Source: Malassezia japonica
Lineage: Eukaryota > Basidiomycota > Malasseziomycetes > Malasseziales > Malasseziaceae
Assembly (NCBI RefSeq): GCF_029542785.1
Contig: NC_083371.1
Coordinates: 124,001 to 188,000 of the forward strand
Reading direction: 5' to 3'
Length of the DNA stretch: 64,000 nucleotides
Made by a program: the position numbers and the translations under genes. Positions within the stretch are counted from its first letter, which is position 1, and each line of letters begins with the position of its first letter. This document shows, piece after piece, positions 20,749 to 30,682 of this stretch. Below the pieces are notes generated by a model that was not told where the DNA came from, searched no databases, and saw only the letters and a list, made by a program, of their open reading frames with translations.

Positions 20749-21785
20749 ATGTGGGGCCTCCAGACGGCGGCGTACCATGGGCGGATGTAGGTCGCGGCGC
20801 TGACGCAGTGCGGCGTATACGTTTTCGGAGCCGAGCGCCTTGAAGGAGGTGGCGAGAGCAGAGAGCCGGGCTCCGGCATGGCTCGAGGACATTACGCTCG
20901 ACGAGCGGTTCGTGCTGGCGGTCGACGAGGTGCCCCATGCGCAGCTCGCCGTGTACGACGCGCGCCTCGTGCGGCGAGGGACAGCGGCGCTTGGCGGCGA
21001 TGGCGCGGTGTCGATCGCGGCCGTGCGCACCAAAGACGGCGCGCAGGTCTACGTCGGTACGTCGACGCGCTCACGCAGCAAACTATGACTCGGGGTCCGT
21101 GTCGGTCGTGGACCTCTTGCCTGATGGCGCGCTTGGCGCGGCGCACGTTATCCGCTTCACGCGAAGCGGTACAGGGCCGGTGTCCGCGCGCCAAGACAAG
21201 TCGTACGCGCACCAGGTCATGCCCGCGCCGGACGGGCGCCACGTCTATGTGTGCGACCTCGGTGCGGACCGTATCCATATCCTCCGAGTCGGCGCGCATG
21301 CCGCCGATGCGAAGCATGTCGACTCGGTGGCGGTGCGCGATGGGAGCGGCCCTCGCCATATCGCATTCGACGGGGACATGGCGTACGTCGTGATGGAGCT
21401 CTCGCTCGAGGTCCAGGCGTACGTGCGAGACGCGTCGGGCATGCTTGTGCCCCAAGGCCTCCCGGTGGCAGCGTGCGCCGGCCCTGGCGCGCGGACGCTC
21501 GCCGAGATTGTCGTGGCCCCCCAGCGCGTCTATGTGAGCAGCCGCGGGGACCCTGTCGAGGACCACATCGGCGTCTTTTGCCGTGCACCCAGCGGTGCGC
21601 TCTCTCACCTGCAGTGGCATCCGAGCGGCGGGCGTGTTCCGCGGCACTTTTCCGCGAGCGCCGACGGCCGCTACCTTGCGGTGGCGAACCAAGGCAGCGA
21701 GACGCTTGCGATCCTCGACGCCGAGCGCCTGGCGGTCCTCGCGCAGCACCGCGTAGGTCCGATCAACTATGCAGGATTTCACTAG
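20749..21785 (+). CDS. Lactonase-fold seven-bladed propeller protein (6-phosphogluconolactonase-like)
   Basis: Exons 20749..20786, 20809..21056 and 21079..21785 give 330 residues. Both introns are 22 nt and both are demanded by frame: without the first there is an in-frame TGA and no ATG, and the second restores VYVANYDSGSVSVVDL, a classic propeller strand. Further blades include YAHQVMPAPDGRHVYVCDLGADRI, GPRHIAFDGDMAYVVMEL and PRHFSASADGRYLAVANQGSETL. The family includes muconate-cycloisomerase-like lactonases and the Pgl-type 6-phosphogluconolactonase; the substrate cannot be fixed from sequence. Start codons of this gene and TAF6 are only 26 bp apart, and its 3' end overlaps the syntaxin gene by 23 bp. 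Confidence 0.86.
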
Positions 21786-22702
21786 GATACACTATGCGAG
21801 GAGCTGCGTTAGCATCATTACGTACCGCCAGCAGCACGACTGCAATCACAAAGGCCACGATCACCATTAAGCACGCTGTGCGGCGTCCCGCGCGGCGTTG
21901 GTAGTTGTGTGCCTGGAGCAGTTCGCGATCTGCCCCGTGGGCATTCGTAGCAATGTTTCCGATATTGTACTCGATATTGTCAATCATCCCCCCCTGTTCC
22001 TGGACGATGTGGCTCAGGTCGCGGAAGATCTCGTTCAGTTCCTGGACGCCCGTCTCGATCTCGCGGATTTCGGCCTCGCGCTCGGCAATGAGCGCTTCTT
22101 GGAACTCGAGCTCGGCCTGCGAGATGCGCGGCACCTGCACCTCCTGCTGCAGTCCGCCCAGCGGCTCGGCGCTCTCGGCGGTGGACTCGTCCGCGGCGTC
22201 GGTCTGGGCCTTGACGTAGGCGAGCGCCTCCTTCTCCTTGCGGATGCCCGACTTTTGGATCGCCTGGAATGCCGCAAGCGCCTGCTGAAAGTCGCGCTGC
22301 TGCTTCGACTGCATCAGCACCGCCGGCGACGAGCGTGTCGAGCCAGGGCTGGAGCGCAGCGGGAAGGCCGACAAGGCCTTGACGTCGTCAGTCGCGTCCT
22401 TGACGATCGAGCGCGTCTGCTCGCTCAGGTCGTTGCTGCGTCAGTAGGGCAACGTACAATTGGCGGCGCAGGTCATCGTTCGACTGGTAGCCCGACTTGC
22501 GCAGGCGCGCATCGAGCTTCTGCAGCGTCGAGACGTTGGCATTGATGCGGAATACGTGGAGGCCGACCTGCTCCGTGAGCCGCATAAACTCGGTGCTCTC
22601 CGCGCGGCTGCTGGGCACATCGCGCTCGGCATTACGGCCCCGCGGCGCGAGCGGCGTCTGGTCCTCGCCACCCAGCCCCTGCTCCAAATCGCGAAAGGAC
22701 AT
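21763..22702 (-). CDS. Qa-SNARE, Pep12/syntaxin-7-like
   Basis: Exons 22458..22702 and 21763..22435 around one 22-nt intron give 305 residues. The N-terminal helices (LTEQVGLHVFRINANVSTL, then LRRQFNDLSEQTRSIV after splicing) form a Habc-type region. The SNARE motif near residues 195-250 contains EIRDL-like layers and the zero-layer glutamine in SHIVQEQGGMIDNIE, which makes it a Qa-SNARE. A single C-terminal membrane segment (TACLMVIVAFVIAVVLLAV) is followed by about 19 residues, a longer tail than usual for a tail-anchored syntaxin. Late-endosome or vacuole location is inferred from similarity to Pep12. The tail overlaps the convergent lactonase gene. Confidence 0.87.
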
Positions 22703-22744
22703 GGCCGAAAGAGCGCCGCTCCACACGCACGTGCTGATCTCCCC

Positions 22745-25115
22745 ATGACGACGCTGCTGCGCGCACGTCCACTCGCTCGTCTTGTATCTCCTTTGCGCAT
22801 AATGACCCGCACGAACTGGACGCCGAGCAAGGCGCCGTACCCCCCCGCACGCCGCTCGGATGCATCGACGACGTACGCCTCGGCGAAGCACGGAAAAGTG
22901 ACCGTGCCCGAGCCGTACGACTGGCTCGAGACGCCCCCGTCGCAGAGCGAGGAGACGGCTGCGTGGACCAAAGCGCAGGCCGCGTATACCGATGCGTTCC
23001 TCGCCGAGTGTGGCGATAAGGAGGCGTTCAAGAAGCGCCTCGAGCAGAACTGGGATTATGTGCGGACCTCGGCGCCGTCGCACAAGCGCGACGGCCGCTA
23101 CTACTACTCGTACAACGCGGGCCTTGCGCCGCAGAGCGTGATTTACCGTGCGACGCGCGAAGAGATTGATGCCGTGCACGGCACGTCGCAAAAGGAGCCG
23201 GTTGGCGAACTGTTCTTTGATACCAATGTCCTGTCCGACGACGGCACGGTCGCATTGTCGCTGACCGCCTTTTCGCACACGGGCAAGTACGTCACGTACG
23301 GCCTGTCGGTCAGCGGCTCGGACTGGATCAAGCTGTACGTGCGCCCGACTGATGCGCCGCTCGTCTCGAACGACGGCACCGAAGGCGGCGCGGGCCGCCT
23401 GGCCGACGTGATCGAGAACGTCAAGTTTTCCTCGGCCGTCTGGACGCACGACGACCAGGGCTTCTTCTACCAGCGCTACCCCGCCGTGTCGCACGAGGAC
23501 AAGGGCACGGAGACGGATGCGAACCAGGACGCCGAGTTGTATTACCACCGCCTCGGCACGCCGCAGTCGGACGACGTGCTGGTCATCGCCAGGGACGCAG
23601 CCACGCCGAGCTCGATGTGGCATCCCACCGTGACCGACGACGGAAAGTGGGTCCTCCTGGAGAACTCCAAGGACACGGATACGAAGCAGCGCTTCTACCT
23701 CGCGCCGCTCGAGGGCCAGACGATCGGCGCGTCGATGCGCTGGATTCCCATCTCGACCGAATTCAAGTACACGCTCGGCTACCTCGGCAACGACGGCAAC
23801 CGCTTCTACTTTATCACGAACAAGGATGCGCCGAACTACCGCGTGGTCGCCCTCGACGTCGATCCCGCGCAGGCGGTCGCGACGGAGCACGTCGCGGAGC
23901 TGACCGGGGCCAACGACGCGTTTGTCGACCTCGTCGCCGAGGACTCCAAGGCGATCGTGACCTCGGCCAAGATCGTCGACCAGAACAAGCTCCTGGTGCT
24001 TGTCTCGCGCGACGTCAAGGACGAGCTGTGGCTCCACGACCTCGAGGGCAAGCAGATCACGCGCCTCCTGCCCGACCTGGTCGGCACCGTCGGCCAGGTC
24101 GCGGGCCTGCGCGAGGACCGCGAGGTGTTTGTGCTGACTGTCTCCTTCTCGAACCCCGGCACGGTGCACCGCATCGCGTGGCAGGGCGAGCCGAGCAAGG
24201 TCGAGGGGCCGACGTCCGTCGAGGTGTACTCTGCGACGCACGTCGCCGGCATCCGCCCGGAGGAGTACACGAGCACCCAGATCTTTGTTCCGAGCAAGGA
24301 CGGCACCGAGATCCCCGTCTTTTTGACGTACCCCAAGTCGATGCCGCTCGACGGCTCTGCCCCGGCGCTGGTCTACTTTTACGGCGGCTTCAACATCCCG
24401 CTGAACCCCGTCTTTTCTCCGTCGATGATGACGTGGGTCGCGTCGTACGGCGGTATCCTCGCGTTTGTCAATGCGCGCGGCGGCGGCGAGTACGGCGACA
24501 AGTGGCACGAGGCGGGCATGCTCTTTAACAAGCAAAACGTATTCGACGACGTGATGGCCGCGACGCAGCACCTGCACGAGCACAAGTACGCCGCCAAGGG
24601 CAAGATCACCATCATGGGCGGCTCCAACGGCGGCCTGGGCGTTGCTGCCGTCGCAAACCAGTGCACCGACGCGAGCGGAATCGGCGCGGCGATCGCCGAC
24701 GTCGGCGTGCACGACATGCTCAAGTTCCCTCTGTGGACCATCGGCAAGGCGTGGGCGGCCGACTACGGCAACCCCCAAGAGGACGGCGCGGCGTTTGACT
24801 ACAACTATGCCTACTCGCCGCTGCACAATGTCACGCAAAAGGTCTATCCGACGATGATTTTGGCGTGTGCGGACCACGACGACCGTGTCGTGCCCGCCCA
24901 CTCGTTCAAGCTCGCAGCCGAGCTGCAGCACCAGCGCAAGGACAACCCCAACCCCCTGCTGCTCCGTGTCGAGCTGCAAGCCGGCCACGGCGCAGGAAAG
25001 AGCACGCAGAAGCGCATTGACGAGGCGAGCGAAAGTACGTCGTTATCCTAACCCAGAATTCGCGATTGTCGCACGGATGCTCGGCCTGTCGCTGGCCAAG
25101 GGCTCGGCGCTGTAG
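22745..25115 (+). CDS. Prolyl oligopeptidase (S9A) with possible organelle presequence
   Basis: Exons 22745..25034 and 25057..25115 around a 22-nt intron give 782 residues. The propeller domain is followed by an alpha/beta-hydrolase domain with Ser627 in GGSNGG, Asp712 in CADHDDRVVP and His748 in AGHGAGK, the full catalytic triad. Splicing supplies the last 19 residues, ending in the helix FAIVARMLGLSLAK. The N-terminus MTTLLRARPLARLVSPLRIM is basic and lacks acidic residues, like a mitochondrial presequence. A second ATG (residue 20) would give a protein of ordinary length, so two forms are possible. It cleaves short proline-containing peptides. The divergent syntaxin start is 42 bp away. 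Confidence 0.93.
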
Positions 25116-25121
25116 GGTATA

Positions 25122-25765
25122 TTACTGGAAGCCCCCGCGGCTGCACGCAGCGTAGAGATCGTCTGTGTGAGAAGCGCGACGTACCACCGAGGTAGTGCAC
25201 ATTGTCCACCGCATTGCCTTTGCCTTGCGTCTTGATCTCGTCGGTGCCGAGGAGCAGGACACCGACCGAGACCTCGTGCTGCTTGCCTTGCGAACGGATG
25301 GCGACCGGCGTGCCCTTTGCAAGGGGCTTTTCGCCGTTCGACGCATCCGGCAGGTGGCCGCCCGCCGACGTCAGGCCGGGCGACATGACATTCGCACCAG
25401 ACAGCAAAAACTTGATCGCGCCGCGGTCCACCTGGATCCAGGGCAGGAGCGCCGGGTCTGGGTCAGTAGCATGACGTACATTGGTGGAGGACATGGAGCG
25501 TCGGCAGGTAAGGGCCGTCATAGTGCTGGAAGAACACCGGCAGGCCCTTGGAGAGGACAATCTGCACATGCTCGCGCTTGAACTTGACGACAGTCATCGG
25601 CTCCTTCTTCGGCATGATCTGCTCGAGGAGCGCGCCGTCGTTCGCGCCGAGCGTGTCCTCGTACTGCTCGAGCAGCTTGGTCCGGATTCCGCGCTGCACT
25701 GACGACTTGAGCGACGTGGGCGTGCCCACATCCGTCTTCGGGTCCAGCTTCTTGAACAAGGACAT
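25122..25765 (-). CDS. TMA20: Translation machinery-associated PUA protein TMA20 (MCT-1)
   Basis: Exons 25480..25765, 25185..25457 and 25122..25162 with two 22-nt introns give 199 residues, close to the 181 of yeast and human proteins. N-terminal MSLFKKLDPKTDVGTPTSLK and KLLEQYEDTL lead to a PUA domain (YPALLPWIQVDRGAIKFLLSGANVM, then GLTSAGG). The first splice joins HVLHQ to YPALLPW exactly as in homologues. The protein works with Tma22/DENR in recycling 40S subunits and releasing deacylated tRNA. It ends six bases from the stop of the prolyl oligopeptidase gene. Confidence 0.94.
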
Positions 25766-25813
25766 GGTCGTACAAAGTCGGCCCGATGCGCACGTGGCAC
25801 TTCTTCGATCGTC

Positions 25814-27268
25814 ATGCTCCGTCTGGTGAGGAGCCCCGCCGTGGCGCGCGTCGGCGTGCGTGCGCTGCGTGCGCCGCTACCTGCACCGCTGCCTGCGAGG
25901 ACGCTGGCGACCAAGCCGCGGCAGGGCGTCGTGTCGTATGCGGCAAAGCTCATGTCGGACCCGGTCATTGAGGTGATTGCGCTCGCCTCGCGCATCGCGC
26001 GCATCCTCCTTGGATCGGCGCTCGCGGTGGGCACCGTGACGTTTGTCGCTTGGGAAGGCGCGCACCAGTACGTAGAGCACGTCGCAATGTGGCGCGATGG
26101 CAAGCCGGGGGCGGTCACCGAACACGACCCCTACGCGTGGCAGCTCGACGACGTGCTCCAGCACGTCGGGCACATGGAAGGCACCGACGCGCGCCTCGGC
26201 ATCTTTGGACGGCATATCGTGCGCAGCGCCTGGATCGCTGAGAACTGGGGCGGTGGCATCGCGCCCGCTGCCATCTTTGGCAAGGCGCCGCGGGGCTTGC
26301 GCACCACCGGCGTCCAGGACCTGTCGGCCCACCAGGGCCTGACGCTCGCCGAGCGCTTCCTCAACACTGCGCTGCTCGTCGCTGAGCAGCGCAAGGTCAC
26401 TGTGCAGGAGTTTGCGCATGACGCACAGCCGCTCGACACCACCGCCGTGTCGCTCGAGGCGTGGCTCGCGAATCTCCGCGCCAAGATCGGCACGCCCGCG
26501 ATGCTCGCCCAGGCGGGCCTCGCGTACGAGAAGCTCTACGACGCGTACGCGGCGCAGCCCAACGCGGGCGCGTACTGCGCCCTGCTCGCGACGCGCCTCG
26601 GTACGCTCCAAGGACGCCTGGGGCACACGCAGTACGCGCTCGAGTGGTTCGACCGTGCGCTGCACGGCAAGGGCAGCACGCTCGCACTCGTCGACGGCAC
26701 GCTCGGCGGCCGCCCGCCGCGCGAGACGCCGGCCGAGGTGCGCAATGCGCTCGGCGTGCTCCGTGCGCTCTCGCGCGTCTACGTGCAGGAGGCGAGCAGC
26801 AGCGCCTCGCCCCGCACCTCGCTGTACGACGCGCTGCGTGCGCAGGTCGCCGGCCTGCGCCTCGCCGAGGCCGAGCGCGAGCGCGGCGGTGCGGGCGTCG
26901 ATGCGGCGCTGCAGCACGCGTGGGCGCTCGAGGTGGAAGGCGAGCTCGCAGTGCACATTGCCGAGACGCTCTACGCGCTCGAGCGGCACCCCGCGCAAAA
27001 GACGTGGTGGAGATTCTGGGGCGCGTCCGACAAGCTCCTCGCGACGCGCCCGACCGGTGCGCCGAGCGTGCCGGCGGGGCGCTACGAGCCGAGCCGTGCG
27101 TGGCTTGCGTTTGCGGCCGAGCGCGCGGCCGCGGCCCTCGCGCAGCTCGCCGCCGAGACGCCGACCGAGAACAGCCAGCGCCATGCCGCGCAGCGTATCG
27201 GCAACGCCGCGACGCAGGTGGACGAAGAGGCCCAGCAGCTCTTGCATGCACTTTCCACGCGGACATAG
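25814..27268 (+). CDS. Probable mitochondrial inner-membrane protein, MGR3-like architecture
   Basis: Single exon, 484 residues. The first 35 residues are arginine-rich with no acidic residues and include RTLATKPR, a plausible matrix presequence. One membrane span follows near residues 58-80 (ARILLGSALAVGTVTFVAW). The rest is a soluble alpha-helical region with TPR-like spacing (GLTLAERFLNTALLVAEQRK, AGAYCALLATRLGTLQGRLGHTQYALEWFDRAL) and a conserved-looking KTWWRFWG near residue 395. One span plus helical repeats is the layout of Mgr3, the adaptor of the i-AAA protease, but I cannot claim orthology. Start codons of this gene and TMA20 are 48 bp apart with a CACGTG box between. Confidence 0.5.
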   Translation: MLRLVRSPAVARVGVRALRAPLPAPLPARTLATKPRQGVVSYAAKLMSDPVIEVIALASRIARILLGSALAVGTVTFVAWEGAHQYVEHVAMWRDGKPGAVTEHDPYAWQLDDVLQHVGHMEGTDARLGIFGRHIVRSAWIAENWGGGIAPAAIFGKAPRGLRTTGVQDLSAHQGLTLAERFLNTALLVAEQRKVTVQEFAHDAQPLDTTAVSLEAWLANLRAKIGTPAMLAQAGLAYEKLYDAYAAQPNAGAYCALLATRLGTLQGRLGHTQYALEWFDRALHGKGSTLALVDGTLGGRPPRETPAEVRNALGVLRALSRVYVQEASSSASPRTSLYDALRAQVAGLRLAEAERERGGAGVDAALQHAWALEVEGELAVHIAETLYALERHPAQKTWWRFWGASDKLLATRPTGAPSVPAGRYEPSRAWLAFAAERAAAALAQLAAETPTENSQRHAAQRIGNAATQVDEEAQQLLHALSTRT

Positions 27269-27273
27269 ACTAT

Positions 27274-28022
27274 TTACGCGCTGCCAGGGCCCAGGGCAAT
27301 GAGATTGTACTGCACCTGGTCGGGATCCGCTTGCATCTGGGTCAGTCGTGGCACATACATAGTAGGTCTGTACAAACTGCGCCGCAGCCGTCAAGAGATC
27401 CGCGGCGGTCGGCACGTCGACATCGCGCTCGATCGGTCCACGGCGGCGGCCATCGAGCTCGATCAGCTTGCCGCTCGGGCCACGCACAAAGGCGACAAAG
27501 TGCAGGTCGACCTGCGCGTGCGCCTCTGGCGCAGCCGTCTGTCCTTCGCCGGCGGTCTGTGCGTGCGCGTCGCGCAGCGCATCGCAGGTCTCCAGGAGCT
27601 GGGGGCGCTGCCCCTGCGGCGCATTGCGCGCGGCCTCGAGGAGCTGCGCGAGTGGCGTGCCGGCCTGCACAGCCGAGGCGGCCCGCGAATTGCTGATGGC
27701 GTGCAGCAGGCCGATGGTGCCGCATGCATTGCCGATCTGGGTCAGCTACGCAACGTACCGTCTGGGGGAGGTAAAGCAGCTCTTTTGCGTCCTTCGGCTC
27801 GGCGTACACCGCGTCCTCGGCCGTCTGGCGCGCATCGATGCCGAGCGTCAGGGGGAAGAGGAAGAGCACCGCGTCGACCGGCTGGGGAACCATCGCCAGC
27901 AGGTCAGCATCCAGGCCAAAGATATCGTGGAACGCATGCTTCTGCGTATCGAGTCCAAGCCTCGCACTCCATTCTGTAAAGAGCTCAGGGTTCGCTTCCA
28001 GCGGGACCCACGGCGAAGACAT
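27274..28022 (-). CDS. YUH1: Ubiquitin C-terminal hydrolase, YUH1/UCH-L3 type
   Basis: Exons 27759..28022, 27359..27736 and 27274..27336 with two 22-nt introns give 234 residues, the usual length. It begins MSSPWVPLEANPELFTEW. The first splice rebuilds the active-site segment LPQTIGNACGTIGLLHA with catalytic Cys and the oxyanion Gln before it. The catalytic His and Asp appear in DLHFVAFV and LIELDGR. The last splice gives the C-terminus YNLIALGPGSA. The enzyme trims small adducts from ubiquitin C-termini and may process Rub1/NEDD8. It is divergent from UNG, with about 55 bp between start codons. Confidence 0.95.
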
Positions 28023-28077
28023 GGTGCAATGCGCAGCGTCAGGGTCGAGCCACGTGGAGGGACGCGCGACGCGCTTA

Positions 28078-29300
28078 ATGCATCGGTGGACGCGCCTCGC
28101 TTCTACGAGTGTGCGTGGTGTGCCGAGCAGAATGGGTCCCGTGGCGAAACGTGCACGAACGCTCGATGCGCAGCAAGTTGCGCCGATTCGGGCAGAGGAT
28201 GACTTTGACGAGTTTGACGTGCCGGAGGAGGACCTGCTGCACGCCGTCGAGGACGCCGAAAAGGTCAGTGCGTCGCAGGAAGACAATGGGCAGAAAGAGC
28301 AGCCCAAGGCGGCGCCTAAGGCGGAGCCCAAGGCGGAGCCTGCGCAGCCTGCGCAGCCTGCCAAGCCGGTGCAGCCGGCCAAGCCTGTGCAGTCGTCGCT
28401 CACAGGACCGGCCAAGGCATCCGACGTGCCCACCTACACCCTTCCCTATGCGGGCACGCCCGACGACCCCCTCGCGCTCGAGCGCACGACCATGAACAAG
28501 GAGTGGTTCGATCGCCTGGAGCCTGCCATGCGCCAGGACTCGTTTGCAAAGCTGAAGCAGTTCCTCGACGGCGAGAAGCGCGCCGGGCGCACGATCTATC
28601 CCCCCCCTCACCTCATACACAGCTGGTCGCGTACGACGCCCTTGGAGCAGGTCAAGGTCGTGATCGTCGGCCAGGACCCCTACCACCAGCCCGGCCAGGC
28701 GTGCGGCCACTCGTTCTCCGTGCCGATGGGCATTGCCGTGCCCGCGAGTCTGCGCAATATCTACAAAGAGCTCAGCACCGAGTACCCCGACTTTACGCCC
28801 CCCAAGCACGGATGCCTCGAGGGATGGGCGAAGCAGGGCGTACTCCTGCTCAATGCTTGCTTGGTACGTTGCTTTACTGACACAGACGGTGAATGCAGGC
28901 AGCGCCGGCTCGCACCACAACCATGGCTGGGAGCCCTTTACGCGCGAGATCCTCAAGACCATCGGCAAGGCGACCGCCGGCGCGACTGCCGGCAGCGGCC
29001 CTCTGGAGGCCATGTTCAGCGGCCAAAAGCCCAAGCAGGGCGGGCCCCGCAAGGGTGTCGTGTTCCTTGCGTGGGGCCTGCCGGCCGCGCGCATGCTCGC
29101 CGATGCCGGCATCACCGAGGTACGTGCATCCACTCACGCAGAAAACGCCCAATGTGCTCCTCCTGCGTTCGCCGCATCCCTCGCCGCTGAGTGCGCACCG
29201 CGGCTTCCTCGGCAATGGCCACTTCCGCAAAGCGAACGAGTGGCTCGAGGACCCTTCGCGGTACGGCCCGGGAGGAGGCATCCGGTGGGGAGAGCTATAG
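28078..29300 (+). CDS. UNG1: Uracil-DNA glycosylase
   Basis: Exons 28078..28863, 28886..29119 and 29142..29300 (two 22-nt introns) give 392 residues. The water-activating loop [16 protein letters not shown] carries Asp200, and the leucine-loop motif is [11 protein letters not shown], created by the second splice. HNHGWEPFT follows the first splice. It removes uracil from DNA. Two in-frame ATGs matter: 28078 gives [18 protein letters not shown], a basic serine-containing presequence suited to mitochondria, while 28132 gives a form that starts [10 protein letters not shown] with a nuclear-type basic patch. A third in-frame ATG lies at 28021 on top of the divergent UCH start. An alanine/proline/lysine-rich spacer (residues ~75-120) separates the N-terminus from the enzyme. 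Confidence 0.95.
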
Positions 29301-29304
29301 ATAT

Positions 29305-30024
29305 TTATGAAGAGGACGTTTCGTTGCCAAGCGGCGGTGGCAGCATCGACACGTTGAGGTCGATCAGCTTGCCGTTCTCCAGGTTGTGGATCCAGCCGTG
29401 GATCGTCACACGGGGGTTGACCTTGCCGTTCAGCGGCGAGACCTTCTGGTTCCAGTTGTCCTGCACCACGGGGTGCTCCGAGATGTTCTGGATCTGTTTC
29501 CGGACACTGGCCTCGGCAAGGAGCGGCACGAGATGCTTCTGCATCGTATTCTCGTCCCACGTGTGACGCTCGTGCACCTTGACACGCAGGTAGCGAGCCA
29601 GGTCCGTGAGCGGCGTCAGGTGCCGGTTCAGTGCAGTGTTCGCCTTGGGCTCCGGATACTTTTCGTCCTGCTCGCTGATGACCTGCTTCACCGCCGCTTG
29701 GACACCACCGCACGAGGTGTGACCAACGACGATAATGTGCTCCACGCCCAGCGCCTGTACAGCAAACGTCAGCGCACTCACGGCACTGTCGTCGTGCAGG
29801 TGGAACTGGTTCGCGACGTTGCGCAGCACAAACAGCTCACCGGGACGGGCATTGCACACGACGCTCTCGGGGACACGCGAGTCACTGCACCCGATCCAAA
29901 AGACCTTGGGGTGCTGTCCCTCCTTGAGTGCGTTCGCAAGGTCGGGCTGGTGCACGGCAAAGTCCTGCGACCAAGAGGCGTTGCGGTCAAGGAGCGAGTC
30001 CGGCACCGCACGAGAAAACGGCAT
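29305..30024 (-). CDS. NCE103: Beta-carbonic anhydrase
   Basis: Single exon, 239 residues from the ATG at 30022-30024. Zinc ligands are in GCSDSRVPE (Cys plus the Asp/Arg dyad) and VVGHTSCGGV (His and Cys). ARPGELFVLRNVANQ and the C-terminal NPRVTIHGWIHNLENGKL complete the beta-class. It hydrates CO2 to bicarbonate, needed for carboxylation at ambient CO2 and often part of CO2 sensing in fungi. The frame upstream of the ATG stays open for 92 codons, is arginine-rich, but has no ATG, so a presequence from an unseen upstream exon is possible but unproven. Its stop is four bases from the UNG stop. Confidence 0.95.
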   Translation of the reverse strand: MPFSRAVPDSLLDRNASWSQDFAVHQPDLANALKEGQHPKVFWIGCSDSRVPESVVCNARPGELFVLRNVANQFHLHDDSAVSALTFAVQALGVEHIIVVGHTSCGGVQAAVKQVISEQDEKYPEPKANTALNRHLTPLTDLARYLRVKVHERHTWDENTMQKHLVPLLAEASVRKQIQNISEHPVVQDNWNQKVSPLNGKVNPRVTIHGWIHNLENGKLIDLNVSMLPPPLGNETSSS

Positions 30025-30682
30025 AGACCTGGGGGCAGTTATGGTGCAAAATGGGGCAGACGCCAGTCGGCGATAAGGGGTTGCAAGCGGAGTACGATGT
30101 GTCTCTTTAAGCACGCGTACAAACGTCCGAGTGCCCGTGCGAGAGGCTGTGCACAGTGAGAGTGGTATGCTGGAAACGTTCAATTGCGGGTGCTTTGGCA
30201 CCGCGAATGCTGCAGGTATAGCGCAAGAATCGGTCCGGCCAATTGCGTCGCGTTTAGTCCCGATTGCATAATGCGTCCGACAGCAGCGAGTGGATGTCAA
30301 ACCCAGTGGATCACGGAAGGAAGGACCGCAGACGGTTCACGCCAATACCGCGACGCACGTATGGCATAGCCAGGGGCTTGGATATAGTACTCATAGGCGT
30401 CCGCAGTCGAAGACCTGACGAGATAGGAAGGCATAGGCGCTTCAGGGTCACTGGCAAAAAATAAAAATCGCTCCGAGCTGCGTGGCACAGCACTGTACAC
30501 AGTGCTGTGCCCCAGCGACTATCGTATGCGTATAGCGCGTTCGATCTACCACATCTACCAATTAGAAGGGCTTGTCAGAGTCGGGAGTGTTGTCTGTGTA
30601 AGTTTGTCGGCAAACGTACCCTCGTAGAACCAGGCCTAAAAATCAAATGCAGCAGCGAAAGCCGAGCCAGCGCATTGCAGTG
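30025..30682. other. Gene-poor interval of 658 bp
   Basis: Between the start of carbonic anhydrase and the stop of the QCR10-like gene. I see no conserved coding frame. It contains a long perfect inverted repeat (30484-30511) followed on the minus strand by a T-rich run, which is the best hint of a non-coding RNA gene here. Confidence 0.55.
30484..30511 (-). repeat. Perfect 13-bp-stem hairpin followed by a T-run on the minus strand
   Basis: GGCACAGCACTG at 30484-30495 is the exact reverse complement of CAGTGCTGTGCC at 30500-30511, and the closing T-A adds a thirteenth pair around a two-base AC turn. Read on the minus strand, 15 bases later come five T, an A and six T (30468 down to 30456), as at the end of RNA polymerase III transcripts. 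No tRNA cloverleaf, U6 or 5S similarity was recognised. Confidence 0.6.

Noticed and set aside
20723..20938. N-terminal extension of TAF6 to an ATG at 20936-20938
   Set aside because: The added residues show no conservation and would overlap the first two exons of the divergent lactonase gene. The ATG at 20720-20722 sits directly before the family sequence.
22388..24988. 866-codon minus-strand frame opposite prolyl oligopeptidase
   Set aside because: Only its 3' end (22458-22702) is real, as exon 1 of the syntaxin. The rest is antisense to an enzyme with an intact catalytic triad.
30025..30300. Arg-rich upstream extension of carbonic anhydrase as a mitochondrial presequence
   Set aside because: No ATG in the 92 open codons. 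A spliced upstream exon is conceivable, but I could not find a donor that fits.
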